Shown here piece by piece: positions 10,150-22,638 of a stretch of DNA of 64,000 nt. Numbering within the stretch: the first letter of the stretch is position 1; every line of letters begins with the position of its first letter. Location: positions 43,584,910 through 43,648,909 of the forward strand of contig NC_080067.1 of NCBI RefSeq assembly GCF_949987535.1. Direction: 5' to 3'. Under the pieces are notes generated by a model. The model saw only the letters and a program-made list of their open reading frames with translations, searched no databases and was not told the DNA's origin. The stretch comes from Balaenoptera acutorostrata (taxonomy: Eukaryota > Chordata > Mammalia > Artiodactyla > Balaenopteridae). A program made the position numbers and the translations under genes.

Positions 10150-13100
10150 ATTCTCTTTTTAACCTGTTCCTTAAAACACTAGTGCTTAGGAAATCTATTG
10201 GAGGCAGAAACAGTCAAGGGTAGCTTAGGGTAGGGTTAGAGTTAGGGTTAGGACTAGGGTACGGCTTAGGGTACGGATTCGGGTACAGGTACGGTTACGG
10301 CGTAGGGTATGTGTTAGGGTTGGGTTTAGCGTTAGTTTTAGCGTTTGGGATCGGTTTAGGGTACGGGAGAGGATTAGAGTTCGTGTTAGGGTTAGGGTAG
10401 TGGTTAGGATTAGGGTACGTGTTAGGGTTAGGGTATGGGTTAGGGTTAGGTTACGCGTTAGGTTTAATGTATATATTAAACCTATCCCACTCTCTAGATA
10501 CCATTTAGCATGTAAAGGAATATTATTTGGCGTCCAGCCATGGAGAAGAGTTTAGACACTAGGATAAGATAAGGAACACACCCATTATAAAGAAGTCACA
10601 TTCGGATTCTCTTTTTAACCTGTGCCTTAAAACATGAGTGCTTAGGAAATCTATTGGAGGCAGAAGCAGTCAAGTGTAGCTTAGGGTTAGGGTACGGCTT
10701 AGGGTATGGGTTTGGGTACGGGTTCGGGAACGGCGTAGGGTATGGGTTAGTGTTAGGGTTAGTTTTAAGATTAGTGCTCGGTTTAGGGTACGGGTTAGGA
10801 CTAGGGTACGTGTTATGGTTAGGGTAGGGGTTAAGGTTAAGTTACGTGTTATTGTTAGGGTATTTATTAAACCTATCCCACTCTCTACATACCACTTAGC
10901 ACGTAAAGGAATATTATTTGGGGTGCAGCCATGGAGAACAGCTTAGACACTAGGATAAGATAAGGAACACACCCATTATAAAGAAATGACCTTAGCATTC
11001 TCTTTTTAACCTGTTCCTTAAAACACTAGTGCTTAGGAAATATACTGGAGGCAGAAGCAATCAAGGGTAGCTTAGGGTAGGGTTAGGGTTAGGGTTAGGA
11101 CTAGGGTACGGCTTAGGGTACGGTTTCGGTTACAGGTTCCGTTACGGCGTAGGGTATGTGTTAGGGTTAGGTTTAGGGTGAGTTTTAGGGTTAGGGATCG
11201 GTTTAGGGTACGGGAGAGGATTAGGGTTCGTGTTAGGGTTAGGGTAGTGGTTAGGATTAGGGTACGTGTTAGGGTTAGGGTATGGGTTAGGGTTAGGTTA
11301 CGCGTTAGGGTTAAGGTATTTTTTAAACCTATCCCACTCTCTACATACCACTTAGCACGTAAAGGAATATTATTTGGGGCCCAGCCATGGAGAAGTGTTT
11401 AGACACTAGGATAAGATAAGGAACACACCCATTATAAAGAAATCACATTAGGATTCTCTTTTTAACCTGTTTCTTAAAACACTACTGCTTAGGAAATCTA
11501 TTGGAGGCAGAAGCAGTCAAGTGTAACTTAGGGTTAGCGTATGGCTTAGAGTACGGGTTCGGGTACGGGTTGGGGAACGGTGTAGGGTATGGGTTAGTGT
11601 TAGGGTTAGGGTTAGTTTTAAGGTTAGGGCTCGGTTTAGGGTACGGGTTAGGATTAGGGTACACGTTAGGGTTACGGTAGGAGTTAGGGTTAGGGTACGC
11701 ATTATGGTTAGGGTATTTATTAAACCTATCCTACTCTCTAGATTCCACATAGCATGTAAAGGAATATTATTTGGCGTCTAGCCATGCAGAAGACCTTAGA
11801 CACTAGGAGAAGATAAGGAACACACCCATTATATAGAAATCACATTAGGATTCTCTTTTTAACCTGTTCCTTAAAACACTAGTGCTTAGGAAATCTATTG
11901 GAGGCAGAATCAGTCAAGTGTAGCTTAGGGCTAGTGTTCGGCTTAGGGTACGGGTTCGAATACGGGTTCGGGAACCTCGTAGGATATGGGATATGGTTAG
12001 GGTTAGGGCTTGGTTTAGGGTACGGGTTAGGATTAGGGTAAGTGATAGTGTTCGGTTACGGGTTAGGGTTAGGGTACTTGTTATGTTTATTGTATTTATT
12101 ACACCTATCCCACTCTCTACATACCACTTAGCACGTAAAGGAATATTATTTCGGGTCCAGCCATGGAGAAGAGCTTCGACACTATAAGATAAAGAACACA
12201 GCCATTATAAAGAAATCACATTAGGATTCTCTTGTTAACCTGCGCCTTAAAACATGAGTGCTTAGGAAATCTATTGGAGGCATAAGCAGTCAAGGGTTGC
12301 TTAGTGTTTGGTTAGTTTAGGGTTAGGGTTAGGGTTAGTTTTAAGGTTAGGCCTCGGTTTTGGGTAAGGGTTAGTATTAGGGTACGTGTTAGGGTTAGGG
12401 TAGGAGTTAGGGTTTGGGTACGTGTTATCGTTAGGGTATTTATTAAACCTATCCCACTCTCGACATACACCTTAGCACGTAAAGGAATATTATTTGGGTT
12501 CCAGCCATGGAGAAGAGCTTAGTCACTAGGATAAGATAAGGAAAACACCCATTATAAACAAATCACCTTAGGATTCTCTTTTTAACCTGTTCCTTAAAAC
12601 ACTAGTGCTTAGGAAATCTATTGGAGGAAGAAGCAGTCAAGGGTAGCTTATGATTACAGTTACGGTTAGGCCTAGGGTATGGCTTAGTGTACGGGTTCGG
12701 GTATAGGTTCGTTTACGGCTTAGGGTATGTGTTAGGGTTAGGGTTTGGGTTAGTTTTAGGGTTAGGGCTCGGTTAAGGGTACGGGTTAGGATTAGGGTAG
12801 GTGTTAGTGTTAGGGGAGTGGTTAGGGTTAGGGTACGCATTAGAGTTAGGGTATTTATTAAACCTATCCCACTCTCTAGATACCACTTAGCACATAAAAG
12901 AATATTATTTCCTGTCAAGCCATGGAAAAGAGCTTAGAATCTAGGATAAGATAAGGAACACACCCATTATAAAGAAATCACAATAGGATTCTCTTTTTGA
13001 CCTATTCCTTAAAACACTAGTGCTTAGGAAATCTATTGGAGGCAGAAGCAGTCAAGGGTAGCTTAGGGTTAGTGTTAGGATTAGCATTAGGGTTAGGCAT

Positions 13101-14177
13101 AGGGTACGGCTTTGGGTACGGGTTCGGGTACAGGTTCAGTTACGGCGTAGGACATGTGTTAGGGTTAGGGTTAGGGTTAGTTTTAGGGTTAGGGCTAGGT
13201 TTAGAGTACGGGTTAGGAATAGGGTACCTGTTAAGGTTAAGGTAGGGGTTAGCGTTAGGGTACACGTTAGGGTTATGGTATTTATTAAACCTATTCAACG
13301 CTCTACATACCACTTAGCACGTAAAGAAATATTATTTCGGTGCAGCCATGGAGAAGAGTTTAGACACTAGGATAAGATAAGGAACACACCCATTAAAAAG
13401 AAATCACATTAGATTTCTCTTTTTAATCTGTTCCTTAAAACACTAGTCCTAAGGAAACCTAATGGAGGCAGAAGTAGTCAAGGGTAGCTTAGCGCTAGGA
13501 TACGGGTTCGGGTACATGTTCGGGAACGGCCTAGGGTATGGGTTAAGGTTAGGGTTAGATTTAGGACTTAGGGCTCGGTTTAGGTTACGGTTTAGGATTA
13601 GGGTACGTGTTAGGGTTAGGGTAGGCGGTAGGGTGAGGATACGCGTTAGGGTTATTGTATTTATTAAACCTATCCGACTCTTTAGATACCACTTAGCACG
13701 TAAAGGAATATTATTTGGGGTCCAGCCATGGAAAAGAGTTTAGACACTAGGATAAGATAAGGAACACACCCATTATAAAGAAATCACATTAGGATTCTCT
13801 TTTTAACCTGTTTCTTAAAACACTACTGCTTAGGAAATCTATTGGAGGCAGAAGCAGTCAAGTGTAACTTAAGGTTAGGGTATGGCTTAGAGTACGGGTT
13901 CGGGTACGGTGTAGGGTATGGGTTAGGGTTAGGGTTAGGGTTAGTTTTAGCTTAGGGCTTGGTTTAGCGTATGGGTTAGGATTAGGGTATGTGTTAGGGT
14001 TAGAGTACGCGTTAGGGTTAGGGTACGTTTTAGGGTTTGGGTATTTATTAAACCTATCCCACTCTCTAGATACCACTTAGCACGTAAAGCAATATTCTTT
14101 GTGGTCCAGCCATGGAGAAGAACTTAGACACTAGGATAAGATAAGGAACACACCCATTATAAATAAATCACATGAGG
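10150..14177 (+). repeat. Older HOR family, 10-mer unit (4,028 bp)
   Basis: Monomer order: m15 (10150), m5 long (10606), m7 long (10997), m8 long (11453), m10 (11850), m1 (12226), m2 (12573), m11 (12988), m12 (13413), m13 (13794). From m8 onward it matches the following 8-mer unit at a fixed offset of 3,181 bp. It contains full-length forms of m5 (391 bp) and m7 (456 bp) that appear shortened in the younger family to the right, so it looks ancestral. Confidence 0.85.
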
Positions 14178-14633
14178 ATTCTCTTTTTAACCTGTTCCTT
14201 AAAACACTAGTGCTTAGGAAATCTATTGGAGGCAGAAACAGTCAAGGGTAGCTTAGGTTAGGGTTAGAGTTAGGGTTAGGACTAGGGTACGGCTTAGGGT
14301 ACGGATTCGGGTACAGGTACGGTTATGGCGTAGGGTATGTGTTAGGGTTAGGTTTAGCGTTAGTTTTAGCGTTTGGGATCGGTTTAGGGTACGGGAGAGG
14401 ATTAGGGTTCGTGTTAGGGTTAGGGTAGTGGTTAGGATTAGGGTACGTGTTAGGGTTAGGGTATGGGTTAGGGTTAGGTTACGCGTTAGGGTTAAGGTAT
14501 TTTTTAAACCTATCCCACTCTCTACATACCACTTAGCACGTAAAGGAATATTATTTGGGGCCCAGCCATGGAGAAGTGTTTAGACACTAGGATAAGATAA
14601 GGAACACACCCATTATAAAGAAATCACATTAGG
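14178..14633 (+). repeat. Monomer type m15, reference copy (456 bp)
   Basis: Recognised by CATGAGGATTCTC, GGCAGAAACAGTCAAGG and a tract with the GGACTAGGGTACGG motif, then GTAGTGGTTAGGATTAGG. It ends in a TATTTTTTAAACC core start. Other copies begin at 10150, 17365 and 19828. It is one of the longest monomers because of extra hexamers in the second half of the tract. Confidence 0.8.
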
Positions 14634-15030
14634 ATTCTCTTTTTAACCTGTTTCTTAAAACACTACTGCTTAGGAAATCTATTGGAGGCAGAAGCAGTCA
14701 AGTGTAACTTAGGGTTAGCGTATGGCTTAGAGTACGGGTTCGGGTACGGGTTGGGGAACGGTGTAGGGTATGGGTTAGTGTTAGGGTTAGGGTTAGTTTT
14801 AAGGTTAGGGCTCGGTTTAGGGTACGGGTTAGGATTAGGGTACACGTTAGGGTTACGGTAGGAGTTAGGGTTAGGGTACGCATTATGGTTAGGGTATTTA
14901 TTAAACCTATCCTACTCTCTAGATTCCACATAGCATGTAAAGGAATATTATTTGGCGTCTAGCCATGCAGAAGACCTTAGACACTAGGAGAAGATAAGGA
15001 ACACACCCATTATATAGAAATCACATTAGG

Positions 15031-15406
15031 ATTCTCTTTTTAACCTGTTCCTTAAAACACTAGTGCTTAGGAAATCTATTGGAGGCAGAATCAGTCAAGT
15101 GTAGCTTAGGGCTAGTGTTCGGCTTAGGGTACGGGTTCGAATACGGGTTCGGGAACCTCGTAGGATATGGGATATGGTTAGGGTTAGGGCTTGGTTTAGG
15201 GTACGGGTTAGGATTAGGGTAAGTGATAGTGTTCGGTTACGGGTTAGGGTTAGGGTACTTGTTATGTTTATTGTATTTATTACACCTATCCCACTCTCTA
15301 CATACCACTTAGCACGTAAAGGAATATTATTTCGGGTCCAGCCATGGAGAAGAGCTTCGACACTATAAGATAAAGAACACAGCCATTATAAAGAAATCAC
15401 ATTAGG
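15031..15406 (+). repeat. Monomer type m10, reference copy (376 bp)
   Basis: Recognised by GGGCTAGTGTTCGGC, GGTTCGAATACGGGTTC and GGGAACCTCGTAGG at the start of the tract, and by TATTTATTACACCTATCC at the next core. Other copies are at 11850 and 21498, with a chimeric copy at 27753. It is absent from the homogenised 9- and 11-mer units. Confidence 0.8.
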
Positions 15407-16168
15407 ATTCTCTTGTTAACCTGCGCCTTAAAACATGAGTGCTTAGGAAATCTATTGGAGGCATAAGCAGTCAAGGGTTGCTTAGTGTTTGGTTAGTTTA
15501 GGGTTAGGGTTAGGGTTAGTTTTAAGGTTAGGCCTCGGTTTTGGGTAAGGGTTAGTATTAGGGTACGTGTTAGGGTTAGGGTAGGAGTTAGGGTTTGGGT
15601 ACGTGTTATCGTTAGGGTATTTATTAAACCTATCCCACTCTCGACATACACCTTAGCACGTAAAGGAATATTATTTGGGTTCCAGCCATGGAGAAGAGCT
15701 TAGTCACTAGGATAAGATAAGGAAAACACCCATTATAAACAAATCACCTTAGGATTCTCTTTTTAACCTGTTCCTTAAAACACTAGTGCTTAGGAAATCT
15801 ATTGGAGGAAGAAGCAGTCAAGGGTAGCTTATGATTACAGTTACGGTTAGGCCTAGGGTATGGCTTAGTGTACGGGTTCGGGTACAGGTTCGTTTACGGC
15901 TTAGGGTATGTGTTAGGGTTAGGGTTTGGGTTAGTTTTAGGGTTAGGGCTCGGTTAAGGGTACGGGTTAGGATTAGGGTAGGTGTTAGTGTTAGGGGAGT
16001 GGTTAGGGTTAGGGTACGCATTAGAGTTAGGGTATTTATTAAACCTATCCCACTCTCTAGATACCACTTAGCACATAAAAGAATATTATTTCCTGTCAAG
16101 CCATGGAAAAGAGCTTAGAATCTAGGATAAGATAAGGAACACACCCATTATAAAGAAATCACAATAGG

Positions 16169-16593
16169 ATTCTCTTTTTGACCTATTCCTTAAAACACTA
16201 GTGCTTAGGAAATCTATTGGAGGCAGAAGCAGTCAAGGGTAGCTTAGGGTTAGTGTTAGGATTAGCATTAGGGTTAGGCATAGGGTACGGCTTTGGGTAC
16301 GGGTTCGGGTACAGGTTCAGTTACGGCGTAGGACATGTGTTAGGGTTAGGGTTAGGGTTAGTTTTAGGGTTAGGGCTAGGTTTAGAGTACGGGTTAGGAA
16401 TAGGGTACCTGTTAAGGTTAAGGTAGGGGTTAGCGTTAGGGTACACGTTAGGGTTATGGTATTTATTAAACCTATTCAACGCTCTACATACCACTTAGCA
16501 CGTAAAGAAATATTATTTCGGTGCAGCCATGGAGAAGAGTTTAGACACTAGGATAAGATAAGGAACACACCCATTAAAAAGAAATCACATTAG
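16169..16593 (+). repeat. Monomer type m11, reference copy (425 bp)
   Basis: Recognised by CACAATAGGATTCTC, TTTTTGACCTATTCC and a tract opening with GTGTTAGGATTAGCATTAGG. Copies are at 12988, 16169 and 18217. Its 5' head reappears fused to an m4-like body in monomer type m6 of the younger family. Confidence 0.8.
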
Positions 16594-16980
16594 ATTTCTC
16601 TTTTTAATCTGTTCCTTAAAACACTAGTCCTAAGGAAACCTAATGGAGGCAGAAGTAGTCAAGGGTAGCTTAGCGCTAGGATACGGGTTCGGGTACGTGT
16701 TCGGGAACGGCCTAGGGTATGGGTTAAGGTTAGGGTTAGGGTTAGATTTAGGACTTAGGGCTCGGTTTAGGTTACGTTTTAGGATTAGGGTACGTGTTAG
16801 GGTTAGGGTAGGCGGTAGGGTGAGGATACGCGTTAGGGTTATTGTATTTATTAAACCTATCCGACTCTTTAGATACCACTTAGCACGTAAAGGAATATTA
16901 TTTGGGGTCCAGCCATGGAAAAGAGTTTAGACACTAGGATAAGATAAGGAACACACCCATTATAAAGAAATCACATTAGG
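16594..16980 (+). repeat. Monomer type m12, reference copy (387 bp)
   Basis: Recognised by TTAGATTTCTC, CTAGTCCTAAGGAAACC, AGAAGTAGTCAAGG and CTAGGATACGGGTTC. Copies are at 13413 (381 bp), 16594 (387 bp) and 18642. The CCTAAGG core variant links it to the older monomers at 4298, 5467 and 7015. Confidence 0.8.
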
Positions 16981-17364
16981 ATTCTCTTTTTAACCTGTTT
17001 CTTAAAACACTACTGCTTAGGAAATCTATTGGAGGCAGAAGCAGTCAAGTGTAACTTAGGGTTAGGGTATGGCTTAGAGTACGGGTTCGGGTACGGTGTA
17101 GGGTATGGGTTAGGGTTAGGGTTAGGGTTAGTTTTAGCTTAGGGCTTGGTTTAGCGTATGGGTTAGGATTAGGGTATGTGTTAGTGTTAGAGTACGCGTT
17201 AGGGTTAGGGTACGTTTTAGGGTTTGGGTATTTATTAAACCTATCCCACTCTCTAGATACCACTTAGCACGTAAAGCAATATTCTTTGTGGTCCAGCCAT
17301 GGAGAAGAACTTAGACACTAGGATAAGATAAGGAACACACCCATTATAAAGAAATCACATGAGG
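16981..17364 (+). repeat. Monomer type m13, reference copy (384 bp)
   Basis: Recognised by CTGTTTCTTAAAACACTACT, a TTTTAGCTTAGGGCTTGG step in the tract, and AGCAATATTCTTTGTGG in the following core. Copies are at 13794, 16981 and 19444. The core head is the one shared with m8 long. Confidence 0.8.
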
Positions 17365-19827
17365 ATTCTCTTTTTAACCTGTTCCTTAAAACACTAGTGC
17401 TTAGGAAATCTATTGGAGGCAGAAACAGTCAAGGGTAGCTTAGGGTAGGGTTAGAGTTAGGGTTAGGACTAGGGTACGGCTTAGGGTACGGATTCGGGTA
17501 CAGGTACGGTTACGGCGTAGGGTATGTGTTAGGGTTAGGTTTAGCGTTAGTTTTAGCGTTTGGGATCGGTTTAGGGTACGGGAGAGGATTAGGGTTCGTG
17601 TTAGGGTTAGGGTAGTGGTTAGGATTAGGGTACGTGTTAGGGTTAGGGTATGGGTTAGGGTTAGGTTACGCGTTAGGGTTAAGGTATTTTTTAAACCTAT
17701 CCCACTCTCTACATACCACTTAGCACGTAAAGGAATATTATTTGGGGCCCAGCCATGGAGAAGAGTTTAGACACTAGGATAAGATAAGGAACACACCCAT
17801 TATAAAGAAATCACATTAGGATTCTCTTTTTAACCTGTTTCTTAAAACACTACTGCTTAGGAAATCTATTGGAGGCAGAAGCAGTCAAGTGTAACTTAGG
17901 GTTAGCGTATGGCTTAGAGTACGGGTTCGGGTACGGGTTGGGGAACGGTGTAGGGTATGGGTTAGTGTTAGGGTTAGGGTGGTTTTAAGGTTAGGGCTCG
18001 GTTTAGGGTACGGGTTAGGATTAGGGTACACGTTAGGGTTACGGTAGGAGTTAGGGTTAGGGTACGCATTATGGTTAGGGTATTTATTAAACCTATCCTA
18101 CTCTCTAGATTCCACATAACATGTAAAGGAATATTATTTGGCGTCCAGCCATGCAGAAGACCTTAGACACTAGGATAAGATAAGGAACACACCCATTATA
18201 AAGAAATCACATTAGGATTCTCTTTTTAACCTGTTCCTTAAAACACTAGTGCTTAGGAAATCTATTGGAGGCAGAAGCAGACAAGGGTAGCTTAGGGTTA
18301 GTGTTAGGATTAGCATTAGGGTTAGGCGTAGGGTACGGCTTTGGGTACGGGTTCGGGTACAGGTTCAGTTACGGCGTAGGACATCTGTTAGTGTTAGGGT
18401 TAGGGTTAGTTTTAGGGTTAGAGCTAGGTTTAGAGTACGGGTTAGGAATAGGGTACCTGTTAAGGTTAAGGTAGGGTTTAGCGTTATGGTACACGTTAGG
18501 GTTATGGTATTTATTAAACCTATCCAACTCTCTACATACCACTTAGCACGTAAAGGAATATTATTTCGGTGCAGCCATGGAGAAGAGTTTAGACACTAGG
18601 ATAAGATAAGGAACACACCCATTAAAAAGAAATCACATTAGATTTCTCTTTTTAATCTGTTCCTTAAAACACTAGTCCTAAGGAAACCTAATGGAGGCAG
18701 AAGTAGTCAAGGGTAGCTTAGGGCTAGGATACGGGTTCCGGTACGTGTTCGGGAACGGCCTAGGGTATGGGTTAAGGTTAGGGTTAGGGTTAGATTTAGG
18801 ACTTAGGGCTCGGTTTAGGTTACGGTTTAGGATTAGGGTACGGGTTAGGGTAGGCGGTAGGGTTAGGATACGAGTTAGGGTTATTGTATTTATTAAACCT
18901 ATCCGACTCTTTATATACCACTTAGCTCGTAAAGGAATATTATTTGGGGTCCAGCCATGGAAAAGAGTTTAGACCCTAGGATAAGAAAAGGAACACACCC
19001 ATTATAAAGAAATCACATTAGGATTCTCTTTTTAACCTGTTCCTTAAAACACTAGTGCTTAGGAAATCTATTGAAGGCAGAAGCAGTCAAGCGGAGCTTA
19101 GGGTTGGGGTTGGGGTTAGGGTTAGGCCTAGGGTACTGTTTAGGGTACGGGTTCGGGTACAGGTTCGGTTATGCCTTATGGTGTGTGTTAGGGTTAGGGT
19201 TAGGGTGAGTTTTAGGGTTAGGGCTCGGTTTAGGGTACGGGTTAGGATTAGGGTACGTGTTAGTGTTAGGGGAGTGTTTAGGTTTAGGGTACGCGTTAGG
19301 GTTAGGGTATTTATTAAACCTATCCCACTCTCTAGATACCACTTAGCACGTAAAGGTATATTATTTGGGGTCCAGACATGGAAAAGTGTTTAGACACTAG
19401 GATAAGATAAGGAACACACCCATTATAAAGAAATCACATTAGGATTCTCTTTTTACCCTGTTTCTTAAAACACTACTGCTTAGGAAATCTATTGGAGGCA
19501 GAAGCAGTCAAGTGTAACTTAGGGTTAGGGTATGGCTTAGAGTACGGGTTCGGGTACGGTGTAGGGTATGGGTTAGGGTTAGGGTTAGGGTTAGTTTTAG
19601 CTTAGGGCTTGGTTTAGCGTATGGGTTAGGATTAGGGTATGTGTTAGGGTTAGAGTACGCGTTAGGGTTAGGGTACGTTTTAGGGTTTGGGTATTTATTA
19701 AACCTATCCCACTCTCTAGATACCACTTAGCACGTAAAGCAATATTCTTTGTGGTCCAGCCATGGAGAAGAACTTAGACACTAGGATAAGATAAGGAACA
19801 CACCCATTATAAAGAAATCACATGAGG
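17365..19827 (+). repeat. Older HOR family, 6-mer unit (2,463 bp)
   Basis: Monomer order: m15 (17365), m8 long (17821), m11 (18217), m12 (18642), m14 (19023), m13 (19444). Compared with the 8-mer it has lost m10-m1-m2 and gained m14, which sits between m12 and m13. Confidence 0.8.
19023..19443 (+). repeat. Monomer type m14, single copy (421 bp)
   Basis: Seen once. It is recognised by TTGAAGGCAGAAGC, CAAGCGGAGCTTAGG and a GTTGGGGTTGGGGTTAGGG opening. The rest of its tract resembles m2 (GGCCTAGGGTA, GTTAGTGTTAGGGGAGTG), so it may be an m2 relative inserted between m12 and m13. Confidence 0.7.
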
Positions 19828-22638
19828 ATTCTCTTTTTAACCTGTTCCTTAAAACACTAGTGCTTAGGAAATCTATTGGAGGCAGAAACAGTCAAGGGTA
19901 GCTTAGGGTAGGGTTAGAGTTAGGGTTAGGACTAGGGTACGGCTTAGGGTACGGATTCGGGTACAGGTACGGTTACGGCGTAGGGTATGTGTTAGGGTTA
20001 GGTTTAGCGTTAGTTTTAGCGTTTGGGATCGGTTTAGGGTACGGGAGAGGATTAGGGTTCGTGTTAGGGTTAGGGTAGTGGTTAGGATTAGGGTACGTGT
20101 TAGGGTTAGGGTATGGGTTAGGGTTAGGTTACGCGTTAGGTTTAATGTATATATTAAACCTATCCCACTCTCTAGATAGCATTTAGCATGTAAAGGAATA
20201 TTATTTGGCGTCCAGCCATGGAGAAGAGTTTAGACACTAGGATAAGATAAGGAACACACCCATTATAAAGAAGTCACATTCGGATTCTCTTTTTAACCTG
20301 TGCCTTAAAACATGAGTGCTTAGGAAATCTATTGGAGGCAGAAGCAGTCAAGTGTAGCTTAGGGTTAGGGTACGGCTTAGGGTATGGGTTTGGGTACGGG
20401 TTCGGGAACGGCGTAGGGTATGGGTTAGTGTTAGGGTTAGTTTTAAGATTAGTGCTCGGTTTAGGGTACGGGTTAGGACTAGGGTACGTGTTATTGTTAG
20501 GGTAGGGGTTAAGGTTAAGTTACGTGTAATTGTTAGGGTATTTATTAAACCTATCCCACTCTCTACATACCACTTAGCACGTAAAGGAATACTATTTGGG
20601 GTCCAGCCATGGAGAACAGCTTAGACACTAGGATAAGATAAGGAACACACCCATTATAAAGAAATGACCTTAGCATTCTCTTTTTAACCTGTTCCTTAAA
20701 ACACTAGTGCTTAGGAAATATATTGGAGGCAGAAGCAATCAAGGGTAGCTTAGGGTAGGGTTAGGGTTAGGGTTAGGACTAGGGTACGGCTTAGGGTACG
20801 GTTTCGGGTACAGGTTCCGTTACGGCGTAGGGTATGTGTTAGGGTTAGGTTTAGGGTTAGTTTTAGGGTTAGGGATCGGTTTAGGGTACGGGAGAGGATT
20901 AGGGTACGTGTTAGGGTTAGGGTAGGGGTTAGGGTTAGGTTACGCGTTAGGGTTAAGGTATTTTTTAAACCTATCCCACTCTCTACATACCACTTACCAC
21001 GTAAAGGAATATTATTTGGGGCCCAGCCATGGAGAATAGTTTAGACACTAGGATAAGATAAGGAACACACCCATTATAAAGAAATCACATTAGGATTCTC
21101 TTTTTAACCTATTTCTTAAAACACTACTGCTTAGGAAATCTATTGGAGGCAGAAGCAGTCAAGTGTAACTTAGGGTTAGCGTATGGCTTAGAGTACCGGT
21201 TCGGGTACGGGTTGGGGAACGGTGTAGGGTATGGGTTAGTGTTAGGGTTAGGGTTAGTTTTAAGGTTAGGGCTCGGTTTAGGGTACGGGTTAGGATTAGG
21301 GTACACGTTAGGGTTACGGTAGGAGTTAGGGTTAGGGTACGCATTATGGTTAGGGTATTTATTAAACCTATCCTACTCTCTAGATTCCACATAGCATGTA
21401 AAGGAATATTATTTGGCGCCCCCCCCCAGCCATGCAGAAGACCTTAGACACTAGGATAAGATAAGGAACACACCCATTATATAGAAATCACATTAGGATT
21501 CTCTTTTTAACCTGTTCCTTAAAACACTAGTGCTTAGGAAATCTATTGGAGGCAGAAGCAGTCAAGTGTAGCTTAGGGCTAGTGTTCGGCTTAGGGTACG
21601 GATTCGAATACGGGTTCGGGAACCTCGTAGGATATGGGATATGGTTAGGGTTAGGGCTTGGTTTAGGGTACGGGTTAGGATTAGGGTAAGTGATAGTGTT
21701 CGGTTACGGGTTAGGGTTAGGGTACTTGTTATGTTTATTGTATTTATTACACCTATCCCACTCTCTACATACCACTTAGCACGTAAAGGAATATTATTTT
21801 GGGTCCAGCCATGGAGAAGAGCTTAGACACTAGGATAAGATAAAGAACACAGCCATTATAAAGAAATCACATTAGGATTCTCTTGTTAACCTGGGCCTTA
21901 AAACATGAGTGCTTAGGAAATCTATTGGAGGCATAAGCAGTCAAGGGTTGCTTAGTGTTTGGTTAGTTTAGGGTTAGGGTTAGGGTTAGTTTTAAGGTTA
22001 GGGCTCGGTTTTGGGTAAGGGTTAGTATTAGGGTACGTGTTAGGGTTAGGGTAGGAGTTAGGGTTTGGGTACGTGTTATCGTTAGGGTATTTATTAAACC
22101 TATCCCACTCTCGACATACACCTTAGCACGTAAAGGAATATTATTTGGGTTCCAGCCATGGAGAAGAGCTTAGTCACTAGGATAAGATAAGGAAAACACC
22201 CATTATAAACAAATCACCTTAGGGTTCTCTTTTTAACCTGTTCCTTAAAACACTAGTGCTTAGGAAATCTATTGGAGGAAGAAGCAGTCAAGGGTAGCTT
22301 ATGATTACAGTTAGGGTTAGGCCTAGGGTATGGCTTAGTGTACGGGTTCGGGTACAGGTTCGTTTATGGCTTAGGGTATGTGTTAGGGTTAGGGTTAGGG
22401 TTAGTTTTAGGGTTAGGGCTCGGTTTAGGGTACGGGTTAGGATTACGGTAGGTGTTAGTGTTAGGGGAGTGGTTAGGGTTAGGGTACGCATTAGAGTTAG
22501 GGTATTTATTAAACCTATCCCACTCTCTAGATACCACTTAGCACATAAAAGAATATTATTTCGTGTCAAGCCACGGAAAAGAGCTTAGAATCTAGGATAA
22601 GATAAGGAACACACCCATTATACAGAAATCACCTTAGA
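19828..22638 (+). repeat. Transition unit, 7 monomers
   Basis: Monomer order: m15 (19828), m5 long (20284), m7 of 420 bp (20675), m8 long with a C-run (21095), m10 (21498), m1 (21877), m2 (22224). It starts like the older 10-mer but passes straight into m3 of the younger family at 22639. m7 is already 36 bp (six hexamers) shorter than at 10997, so the unit links the two families. Confidence 0.8.
21419..21427 (+). other. C9 homopolymer inside the core
   Basis: A run of nine C replaces the usual TCC in GGCGTCCAGCC, with seven extra C relative to the two expected. No other monomer in the window has such a run, so it is either a private expansion or a base-calling error. Confidence 0.85.

Larger units (their letters stand above)
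14178..17364 (+). repeat. Older HOR family, 8-mer unit (3,187 bp)
   Basis: Monomer order: m15 (14178), m8 long (14634), m10 (15031), m1 (15407), m2 (15754), m11 (16169), m12 (16594), m13 (16981). It lacks the m5-m7 pair of the preceding 10-mer. m12 is 387 bp here against 381 bp upstream, a one-hexamer insertion (an extra GGGTTA near 16740). Confidence 0.85.

Noticed and set aside
11950..11990. GGTTCGAATACGGG resembles a Pol III B box
   Set aside because: It lies in phase within the hexamer tract of m10 only, arises from TTCGGG-type variants, and has no A box, tRNA fold or terminator around it.
19055..19393. Open reading frames of 60-112 codons throughout the window, including repeated 89-, 93- and 95-codon frames
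   Set aside because: Their composition is Val-Arg, Leu-Gly, Pro-Asn or Thr-Leu dipeptides set by the 6-bp period. Frames overlap on both strands, ends fall in the shared core, and recurrence only reflects recurrence of the DNA repeat. None looks like a protein-coding gene.
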